From Erythrobacter aureus (lineage in GTDB: Bacteria; Pseudomonadota; Alphaproteobacteria; Sphingomonadales; Sphingomonadaceae), in the NCBI RefSeq assembly GCF_003355455.1, contig NZ_CP031357.1:1714501-1778500 (forward strand): a DNA stretch of 64,000 bases. Direction: 5' to 3'. This document shows, in pieces, positions 57,004-64,000 of the stretch; the first letter of the stretch is position 1, and every line of letters starts with the position of its first letter. Made by a program: the position numbers and the translations under genes. The notes under the pieces are model-generated. The model did not search any database, had not been told where the DNA came from, and saw only the letters and a program-made list of their open reading frames with translations.

Positions 57004-57722
57004 CGAAGCTCGCTTCCGATACTGCCATGCTGATGGCCGCCGGACTGGGCAAGCGTATGCGCCCGCTGACTGCCGCCACGCCCAAGCCACTGGTGCGCGT
57101 AGCGGGAAAGGCCCTGATCGACCGCGCGCTGGACCGGCTGGAGGAAGCGGGCGTGGGCCGGGCGGTTGTCAACGTCCACTACCTTGCCGATGCGATCGAG
57201 GCACATGTTGGGCAGCGCAAGGCTCCCGCGATTACCTTCTCCGACGAGCGCGATCTTCTGCTCGAAACCGGCGGCGGCATGGTTAAAGCCCGGGCGGACG
57301 ATCTGCTTCCCGACCCGTTCTTCGCCTGCAATGCCGACAGCATCTGGCTCGATGGCCCGCGCAATGCTTTTGCCGACCTGTCGGCGCGCTGGAATCCGCA
57401 GAAGATGGATGCGTTGCTGCTGGTCGTTACCCATTCGCGCGCCTTCAATTTCGATGGCACGGGCGATTTCTACATGGATGGTTCGGGGCAGTTGAAGCGC
57501 AAGCTGCCGGGCCGGATCGCGCCGTTCATTTATACCGGCATTCAGATCGTCTCGCACCGCCTGTTGCGCGATGCGCCGGACGGCAAGTTCTCCACCAATC
57601 TGTTGTGGGACCGGGCCATCGCCGAGGGACGTCTGTTCGGTGTGGCTTTTACCGGCCAGTGGTACGAAGTCGGCACGCCCGCCCATATCCGCCCGACCGA
57701 GGAGGCGCTCACGGGTGGCTGA
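57000..57722 (+). CDS. murU: N-acetylmuramate-1-phosphate uridylyltransferase
   Basis: 240 residues; GTG 57000 with GGAGGGG upstream, overlapping amgK. Nucleotidyltransferase signature MAAGLGKRMRPLTAATPKPL (residues 11-30), GGGMVKA, ACNADSIW (metal site), YTGIQIVS. It makes UDP-MurNAc from MurNAc-1-P and UTP, directly after AmgK. It overlaps addB by eight bases. Confidence 0.92.
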   Translation: MTKLASDTAMLMAAGLGKRMRPLTAATPKPLVRVAGKALIDRALDRLEEAGVGRAVVNVHYLADAIEAHVGQRKAPAITFSDERDLLLETGGGMVKARADDLLPDPFFACNADSIWLDGPRNAFADLSARWNPQKMDALLLVVTHSRAFNFDGTGDFYMDGSGQLKRKLPGRIAPFIYTGIQIVSHRLLRDAPDGKFSTNLLWDRAIAEGRLFGVAFTGQWYEVGTPAHIRPTEEALTGG

Positions 57723-60700
57723 GCGCGCACAGCCGAAGGTCTATTCGATCGCCGCGCATCGCGGGTTCGCCGATGCGCTGGTTGCGGGCCTCGTCCCGCT
57801 TTATGTCGATGCCGAATTCGGGCTGGCGAGACTGACGCTGCTGGTGCCTAGCAGCCGTGCGCGCCGGACGATTTCCGAAGCCTTCATCCGTCACGCACGC
57901 GAAATGGGCCGACCGGGGCTGCTGATGCCGCGCATGGCGGTCGTCGGCGATCTCGACCTCGATGAAACGCTCGGCCCGTTGCTCGATCCATTGGGTGCGG
58001 CGGACATACCGCCGGCCATCGATCCTCAGCGGCGCCTGTTCGAATTGGCGAAGCTCTTGAGCGGCGTGATGGGCGAGCGCGCACCCAAGGGGGCGACCTT
58101 GCTGCGCCTCGCGCGGGAGGCCGGGGCGACGATGGATCGGCTCCTGGTGGAAGATATCGATCCCGCAGACCTGCTGGATGATGCGGTGACGGGCATTTAT
58201 CCCGATCTGTCCGCCCATTGGCAGAACAGCCTGCGGGATTTCTCGGCAGTCCAGATCCTGTGGAAGCAGGAGCTTGCGCGCGAGGGGCTGCTCGATGCCG
58301 CCGCGCGGCGCAATCGCCTGTTCGAATGGGCCGGACGGCGGTGGAAAGACAATCCTCCGGAAACACCCATCGTCGCTGTCGGCGTGACCAGCGCGGCGCC
58401 CTCGCTGGCGATACTGCTGCGGGTCATCGCCGATCTGGAAAACGGCGCTGTCGTCCTGCCCGATTTCGATCTCACTATATCCCAGCCGGTGTGGGACGAA
58501 CTGGGCCGGGCGGGTGCAGCACCGGAGCCTGGCGATACGCCTTTCGCACGCGACGATGCGGTAACCCACCCGCAATACCATCTCAAGCTGCTGCTCAATC
58601 GCATGGGCATCGGGCGCGAGGAAGTGCAGCCTTGGCATCGCAAGGGTCTTGCCGCCGCGCCGCCGAAGCGCAGCCATGCGATCGGGTCGCTGTTCCTCCC
58701 GCCGGAAGCGAGCAAGGGCTGGGTCGATCTGCCAGCCGAAAAACGCCGCCTCTCGGGCGTCAGGATCCTGACATGCGCCAATCCGGAAGAGGAGGCGCAG
58801 GCTATTGCCTTGCTGGTGCGCGAGGCGCTGGAGGAACCGGAAAAGCGCGTTGCCGTGGTCACGCCCGACCGCGCTCTGGCGCGGCGCGTGGTCCATCACC
58901 TCGACCGCTGGAATATTGCAGCCGATGATTCTGCGGGGCGGCCCCTGTCGCAAACACCCGCCGGTCGCCTGTTGCTGCTGCTTGCCGAGATAATGGCCGA
59001 CAAGGCTCCTCCCGTGCCCCTGATGGCGCTTCTGGCACACCCGCTGGTCGATGGCGGGATGGAACGCGGTGTGTGGCTGCGCCAGTTGCGCCGCGTCGAA
59101 CGCGAACTGCGCGGACCGCGCAGGGCGGGTGGCCTCAAACCGATCGGTGAGATTGCCGCCAGACTGGCCGAACGGCATGCGCGGGTCGGGGAGTGGTTTG
59201 CCGTCGTCGAAGAGGCACTCGATCCGCTGCTTTCGCCGAGCGATCGGCCGCACGTTTCACTCGCCGAACTGCTCGATATGCTGGCGGCGACCGGCGAGGC
59301 GTTATGCGGTGAGATGCTGTGGGCCAAGGAAGACGGCCGCGCGCTCGCCGCTTTCGTCGAGGATTTTCGCCTTCATGCGCGCGAGGCGGGTTTTGCCCTC
59401 GCACCCGGAGATGCCGCGATTGCCTTGCGCGATGCGATGGAACAGGTCGCGGTGCGGCCACCCTATGGCGGCCATGCGCGTGTGCAGATCCTCGGCCTTC
59501 TCGAAAGTCGGATGAACCGGGCGGAGCTGATGATCTGTGCCGGCCTGAACGAGGGCGTCTGGCCAACGCGGGGCGGAGTCGATGCGCTGCTCGCACCGCC
59601 GGTCCTGCGCGCGCTGGGCGTTCCCGGTTCCGATTTCCGCATCGGCCTGTCCGCGCACGATCTCGCTGGGGCCATGGGGGCGCCCGAGGTCGTGCTTTCG
59701 CGTTCGGAGCGCGACGAGGCCGGCCCCGCCATCCCGTCGCGGTTCCTGCTGCGGGTACAGGCGCTGCTCGGAGAAATGCTGGACCGATATGAGGAAAAGG
59801 AGGCGGTCGATCTCGCGCGCGCCATGACCCGCGCCCCCATGGCCGCACGCTATCCGCGTCCTGCGCCCGACCCCACGCCCGAACAGCGCGACGTCGACAT
59901 TTCCGCCACCGCGCTCGACCGGCTACTGGGCGATCCGTACCAGTTCTACGCGGGCAAGATCATGGGCCTGTCCGATCTCGACGTTCTCGATGCCGAGCCA
60001 TCAGCGCTGTGGCAGGGCAATGTCGCGCATACCATCCTGCAGCGCTGGCACGAGGCGCGCGAGAAGGATAATAGCGCGCCGCTTGGGCCGATCATGGAGG
60101 CTGTGCTCGACGAGGAGAATGCCGACCCGCTGATGCGCGGGCTGTGGCAACCGCGGCTCGAATCCGCGCTTCAGTGGGTCGAGCACGAGGTCGAGAGCTA
60201 CGAGGGTCGCCGCGTGCTTGCAGTCGAAAAGGAAGGCCGGATGAGTTTCGAAGGCGTGCCGGTTCACGGGCGTGCCGACCGTATCGACCGGCTGGAGAAC
60301 GGCAGCCTCGCAATCATCGATTACAAGACCGGAAAACCGCCCAGCGCGTCGATGGTCGAACAGGGCTTTGCACTGCAACTCGGTATTCTCGGCCTCATCG
60401 CCGAACGCGGCGGGTTCGAAGGACTTTCGGGCGATCCGGAGGGCTATGAATACTGGTCGCTGGGCAAGGCGAAGGACGACAATCCCTTCGGTTTCGGCTA
60501 TGTCGACGTTCCGCTGAAGGTTGGGCGCAAGACCTCGGGCGTGCTGCCGGAGGATTTCCTGCCACTCGCCGCCGACAAGCTCGCGCTCGCGATCAACCGC
60601 TTCATAAAGGGGCGTGATCCCTTCACGGCGCGCGAGAACCCCGACTACCCGGCCTACGACACTTACGACCAGCTCATGCGCCTCGATGAATGGATTGCCC

Positions 60701-60726
60701 ATCAGGACGGTGGGGACGAGGCATGA
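57715..60726 (+). CDS. addB: Double-strand break repair protein AddB
   Basis: 1,003 residues from GTG 57715; the frame is open further upstream but that is murU antisense-free overlap only. Alphaproteobacterial AddB type: VYSIAAHRGFADALVAGLVP at the start, inactive helicase-like middle (LIVCAGLNEG-like MICAGLNEGVWPTRGG), and a C-terminal PD-(D/E)XK nuclease with LAIIDYKTGKPP and GFALQLGILGL. With AddA it resects double-strand ends for RecA. Stop overlaps addA. Confidence 0.93.
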   Translation: MAERAQPKVYSIAAHRGFADALVAGLVPLYVDAEFGLARLTLLVPSSRARRTISEAFIRHAREMGRPGLLMPRMAVVGDLDLDETLGPLLDPLGAADIPPAIDPQRRLFELAKLLSGVMGERAPKGATLLRLAREAGATMDRLLVEDIDPADLLDDAVTGIYPDLSAHWQNSLRDFSAVQILWKQELAREGLLDAAARRNRLFEWAGRRWKDNPPETPIVAVGVTSAAPSLAILLRVIADLENGAVVLPDFDLTISQPVWDELGRAGAAPEPGDTPFARDDAVTHPQYHLKLLLNRMGIGREEVQPWHRKGLAAAPPKRSHAIGSLFLPPEASKGWVDLPAEKRRLSGVRILTCANPEEEAQAIALLVREALEEPEKRVAVVTPDRALARRVVHHLDRWNIAADDSAGRPLSQTPAGRLLLLLAEIMADKAPPVPLMALLAHPLVDGGMERGVWLRQLRRVERELRGPRRAGGLKPIGEIAARLAERHARVGEWFAVVEEALDPLLSPSDRPHVSLAELLDMLAATGEALCGEMLWAKEDGRALAAFVEDFRLHAREAGFALAPGDAAIALRDAMEQVAVRPPYGGHARVQILGLLESRMNRAELMICAGLNEGVWPTRGGVDALLAPPVLRALGVPGSDFRIGLSAHDLAGAMGAPEVVLSRSERDEAGPAIPSRFLLRVQALLGEMLDRYEEKEAVDLARAMTRAPMAARYPRPAPDPTPEQRDVDISATALDRLLGDPYQFYAGKIMGLSDLDVLDAEPSALWQGNVAHTILQRWHEAREKDNSAPLGPIMEAVLDEENADPLMRGLWQPRLESALQWVEHEVESYEGRRVLAVEKEGRMSFEGVPVHGRADRIDRLENGSLAIIDYKTGKPPSASMVEQGFALQLGILGLIAERGGFEGLSGDPEGYEYWSLGKAKDDNPFGFGYVDVPLKVGRKTSGVLPEDFLPLAADKLALAINRFIKGRDPFTARENPDYPAYDTYDQLMRLDEWIAHQDGGDEA

Positions 60727-63700
60727 GCGGGACCGTCTACGAACTGCAAGACAAGCAACGCCTCGCGGTCGATCCGCTGGGCAGCGTGTGGCTTTCTGCG
60801 AGCGCGGGAACGGGCAAGACGCAGGTGCTGTCCGCGCGCGTGCTGCGGCTGCTGCTCGAGCCGGGGGCCGATCCTGCGCAGGTGCTGTGCCTTACCTTCA
60901 CCAAGGCGGGCGCGGCGGAAATGGCAGTGCGCGTCAATGCAGTGCTCGCGCGCTGGGTGCGGCTGAAGAGCACCGATCTTGCGCGAGAGCTTGGCTATCT
61001 CGGTGCGCCTATCGATCCCGAAACGCAGGCTCGCGCGCGTTCGCTGTTCGCCCGCGTGCTCGATTGCCCGGGTGGGGGGCTGCGCATCGATACGATCCAT
61101 GCCTTCGCGCAATATCTCCTCGCAGCCTTTCCAGGCGAGGCGGGCATTCTGCCGGGATCGCGCCCGATGGAGGACCGCGAGCGCGACCTGCTGAGCCGCG
61201 AGGTTCTGTCCGACCTGCTGGCCGAGGGCGATCCCCGCATCACCGCGGCAATCGCCGAAATGAGCAAGCGCAAGGGTCCCGATGCGGTACGCGGCTGGCT
61301 GATGCGCTGCGCACGGCATATGGATTTGTGGGAAGGGCCGGGAAGCTGGCAGCCACCGATGGGGCAGCGCGTACACCGGCTGCTCGGAATTCCCGCCGAT
61401 GCGGACGAGGCGTGGGTGGCAGAGGCGTGCTCGGACGGAGATTTTCCCGTTTCCACTCTGCGGGCATGCCAAGCGGCAACACGTGCATGGCCGGCCAAGA
61501 CCGGACAGGCGGCAGCGGATTTCATCGACGGCTGGCTGCAAGGCGATGCAGAAGCGCGCCTAGCAAGGCTCGACGGTTTCCTCGACACGCTGCTCAAGAA
61601 GGACGGAAGCCCTCGCAAGATGGGCGGGGCGGAGAAGGCCGATCCCTCCTTTCCCGACAACCAGCAAACGATCGCCGAGGCGGTGGCGAAGGTCGGCGAG
61701 AGGCGGGCGCTGCTCGGTCTCGCCGGTTTCCTCGCGCCGCAGCTCGAGGCCGGACGCGCGTTCGCCCTTGCCTGGCACAAGGCCAAGGAGCGCGAGGGGC
61801 TGGTCGATTTCGACGATCTGATCGCGCGGGCGGCCACTCTGCTGTCCGACAGCGCCATGGCCGACTGGATCCGTTACAAGCTCGACCGCAGCTTCGACCA
61901 CATCCTCGTCGACGAAGCGCAGGACACCAATGCCGCGCAATGGGACATCGTGAAAGCGCTGACCGACGATTATTTCGATGGCGAGGGCGCGCAGGGCGGG
62001 GCGGTGCGGACGATCTTCGCGGTTGGCGATTACAAACAGGCGATCTTCGGTTTCCAGGGCACGAGTCCGGAAAATTTCCGCGAGGCGCGGGACTATTTCG
62101 ACGCAAGGATCAGCGGTGCAACCGAGGCGGCGGGTTCGATACGTGGCGGCCCCCGCTTACGCCCGCTCGAGAAATACGGCCTCGGCCGCAGCTATCGCAC
62201 CAACCAGCAAGTGCTCGGCTTTGTGGACCGCGCGATCGATGCGATCGGATGCGATGCTTTTGGTCTCGATACGCCTTCCGACCCGCATAGTGGCAGCCGC
62301 GAACCGGGGTTGGTCAGCCTGTGGCAGGTGGTGCGTGTCGCCGAGGAAGAGGACGAGGACGGCGAGCGGGAAGGGTGGCTCGGCCGACACGACCGGAAGC
62401 TAGCGGACAATATCGCGAAACAGGTGGCCGCATGGCTAGACCCGGAAGGCGAGGGCTTCACGCTATCGAAGGGCAAGAAGCGTCGCGCCACGGCGGGCGA
62501 TGTCATGATCCTCGTCCAGAAGCGGCGCGAACTGGCCGCGCTGATCGTCGCGCGGCTGTACCGTCACGGCGTACCGGTGGCAGGGGTCGACCGGCTGCGC
62601 CTGGGTAATCCGCTGGCGGTGAAGGACCTGATGGCGGCGCTGCGCTTCGCCGCGCAGCCGCTCGACGATCTGACGCTCGCCAGCCTGCTGGTTTCGCCGC
62701 TGGTCGGCTGGAGCCAGGAAGACCTGCTTACACACGGCTACCGCGCCAAGGGCCAGAGGTTGTGGGAGCATCTACGCGCGAGCGAGCATCCTTTCGTCGC
62801 CCAAACCGTCGCGACCTTGCGCGAAATCCTGCGCCGTGCGGATTACGACAGCCCGCAACAATTGCTCCACTGGATACTGATCGGGCCGATGGACGGTCGC
62901 CGCAATCTGGTAGCGCGGCTCGGGCGCGAGGCGAACGATCCGATCGACGAACTGCTCAACGCCGCGAACGCCTATGCCGGCGCGCATGTGGCAAGCCTGC
63001 AGGGCTTCATCCGCTGGTTGGACGCAGGTGACGGCGAATTGAAGCGCGAGGCGGGCGAGGGCGGGGACCAGGTCCGGGTGATGACCGTCCACGGCTCGAA
63101 GGGGCTGGAAGCGCCGATCGTCATCCTCGCCGATGCCGCGATCCGTCCCGATGGCGCGGGCGACCTCGTGCTGCGCGAGGAGCTGCCAGGCAGCGATAGC
63201 CTGCGCGAAGTGCCGCTGCCGGGGCTCGGCAAGGACGAGAAGGTCGGCCCCGTGGCGCTGGCCGACGAGGCCGAGGCAGCCAAGGCGATGCAGGAACACT
63301 GGCGGCTGCTCTATGTCGCGCTGACCCGCGCGCAGGAGGCGCTGTTCATCACCGGCTCGCTCGGCCCGCGCGATGCCCGGAACGGTCCGCATGAGGACAG
63401 CTGGTATGCGCGCCTCGAGCCGCTGTTCGGCGAGGACGAGGGCCTTGCCGACGACATCTGGGGTGCCCGCTGGGAGATCGGCGAGAGGGCACCGAGCGTG
63501 AAAGTCGCTTCTGAGGTCTCGGCGGCCACTGCCGCACCGGTACTCCCCGCCTGGGCGCTTGCGCCTATCGGCCCCGAACCGCGCCCGCCGCGCCCGCTGG
63601 CCCCATCGGGTCTGGGTGAGCTGGAGGGCAGCGACCCGCCGCTTCCGCCGGGCGAGGCGAGCGAGGCGGCGCGGCGCGGCACGCTGATCCATGCCCTGCT

Positions 63701-64000
63701 CGAGCGGATGCCGCAAATCGCACCCGATGCGCGTGCGGAAAAAGCCCGCGAGTGGCTTGCCCGGCAGGCTGCCGATCTGGGGGAGGTCGAGCGCGAGGAA
63801 ATGCTAAGCAGTGCGCTGGCCGTGCTCGACGATCCGCAATTTGCCGAGGTCTTCGGGCCGCAGGCACTGGCCGAGGTCCCGCTTGCCGCGACGGTCGAGG
63901 GGCAGGTGGTCATGGGGACCGCCGACCGCCTGCTGGTCACTTCCGAGAAAGTCACCGTGGTCGACTTCAAAACCGCTCGCAGGCCCCCCAATCGCTCGAC
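60723..64000 (+). CDS. addA: Double-strand break repair helicase AddA, truncated by the right edge
   Basis: ATG 60723 overlaps addB. 1,092 codons are in the window and the frame is open at the edge. UvrD-type motifs: Walker A SASAGTGKTQVL (about 25-36), LCLTFTKAGAAEMA, ILVDEAQDTNAAQW, GRSYRTNQQVL, VRVMTVHGSKGLEAPIVIL and LLYVALTRAQEAL. The C-terminal nuclease begins (HALLERMP) and reaches VVDFKT, the PD-(D/E)XK lysine region, so only the last part is missing. Confidence 0.95.
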   Translation, partial: MSGTVYELQDKQRLAVDPLGSVWLSASAGTGKTQVLSARVLRLLLEPGADPAQVLCLTFTKAGAAEMAVRVNAVLARWVRLKSTDLARELGYLGAPIDPETQARARSLFARVLDCPGGGLRIDTIHAFAQYLLAAFPGEAGILPGSRPMEDRERDLLSREVLSDLLAEGDPRITAAIAEMSKRKGPDAVRGWLMRCARHMDLWEGPGSWQPPMGQRVHRLLGIPADADEAWVAEACSDGDFPVSTLRACQAATRAWPAKTGQAAADFIDGWLQGDAEARLARLDGFLDTLLKKDGSPRKMGGAEKADPSFPDNQQTIAEAVAKVGERRALLGLAGFLAPQLEAGRAFALAWHKAKEREGLVDFDDLIARAATLLSDSAMADWIRYKLDRSFDHILVDEAQDTNAAQWDIVKALTDDYFDGEGAQGGAVRTIFAVGDYKQAIFGFQGTSPENFREARDYFDARISGATEAAGSIRGGPRLRPLEKYGLGRSYRTNQQVLGFVDRAIDAIGCDAFGLDTPSDPHSGSREPGLVSLWQVVRVAEEEDEDGEREGWLGRHDRKLADNIAKQVAAWLDPEGEGFTLSKGKKRRATAGDVMILVQKRRELAALIVARLYRHGVPVAGVDRLRLGNPLAVKDLMAALRFAAQPLDDLTLASLLVSPLVGWSQEDLLTHGYRAKGQRLWEHLRASEHPFVAQTVATLREILRRADYDSPQQLLHWILIGPMDGRRNLVARLGREANDPIDELLNAANAYAGAHVASLQGFIRWLDAGDGELKREAGEGGDQVRVMTVHGSKGLEAPIVILADAAIRPDGAGDLVLREELPGSDSLREVPLPGLGKDEKVGPVALADEAEAAKAMQEHWRLLYVALTRAQEALFITGSLGPRDARNGPHEDSWYARLEPLFGEDEGLADDIWGARWEIGERAPSVKVASEVSAATAAPVLPAWALAPIGPEPRPPRPLAPSGLGELEGSDPPLPPGEASEAARRGTLIHALLERMPQIAPDARAEKAREWLARQAADLGEVEREEMLSSALAVLDDPQFAEVFGPQALAEVPLAATVEGQVVMGTADRLLVTSEKVTVVDFKTARRPPNRS

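Noticed and set aside
60614..62290. 558-codon plus-strand ORF overlapping addB and addA
   Set aside because: It is an out-of-frame shadow (Arg/Gly-rich, no motifs) of the true addA frame, which starts at ATG 60723 and stays open to the window edge.

Overview
The window looks like a chromosome segment of an alphaproteobacterium of the order Sphingomonadales, most like Erythrobacteraceae. The evidence is the conserved right-hand block divL-tsaE-amgK-murU-addB-addA, the Sec-exported RHS proteins, and fragments of a MobF-type (TraA/TraI) conjugative relaxase. No rRNA, tRNA or CRISPR array was seen.

Region 1 (1-20660) and region 4 (about 36080-45420) are two halves of one RHS tip array. Two RHS loci still carry a 5' end with a signal peptide (2309-6794, and the split pair 9055-11022 / 11034-13790). 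The remaining copies are start-less 3' pieces of the same RHS core. Most end in a unique C-terminal domain (tip) followed by a small immunity-like gene. Recognisable tips are JAMM-like (1-994, 43505-44911), GIY-YIG-like, glycine-zipper, three HExxH-type metallopeptidases each with a predicted lipoprotein partner, NucA/NucB DNase with a SMI1/KNR4-like partner, and a possible colicin-M-like domain. Five start-less pieces are joined, at one shared microhomology, to the 3' end of a relaxase gene on the opposite strand. Two others (8054, 37192) carry a second type of 5' junction. An element of about 80 bp recurs behind several tip/immunity modules, and a 41-bp hairpin occurs twice. Many copies are frameshifted by one missing base in a homopolymer.

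Region 2 (20700-23920) holds two overlapping tyrosine recombinases and a HigB/HigA-like toxin-antitoxin pair. It separates the array halves together with region 3 (24150-36080).

Region 3 contains a tightly overlapped operon that I read as a RiPP cluster of the TOMM type (thiazole/oxazole-modified peptide). In order it has a candidate 53-residue precursor with a Cys-Ser7-Cys-Thr-Ser-Cys core (24776-24937), a YcaO cyclodehydratase ending in PxPxP, a SagB-type dehydrogenase, an HEIAH zincin-like protein, an ABC ATPase and permease, a Rieske oxygenase, an exported helical protein, and a TonB-receptor-like outer-membrane protein with one frameshift. No E1/ThiF-like partner was seen. This is the best candidate for an undescribed system. 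An ssb gene and a small ORF follow, each with a terminator.

Region 5 (45480-64000) starts with an IS630-family element and continues into ordinary chromosome. It carries a zincin-like protein, hemerythrin, a phospholipase D-like protein, folE, a LuxR-type HTH protein, peroxiredoxin and ahcY. It then runs as an overlapping operon: divL (Tyr in place of the phospho-His), tsaE, amgK, murU, addB, and addA, which runs off the right edge.
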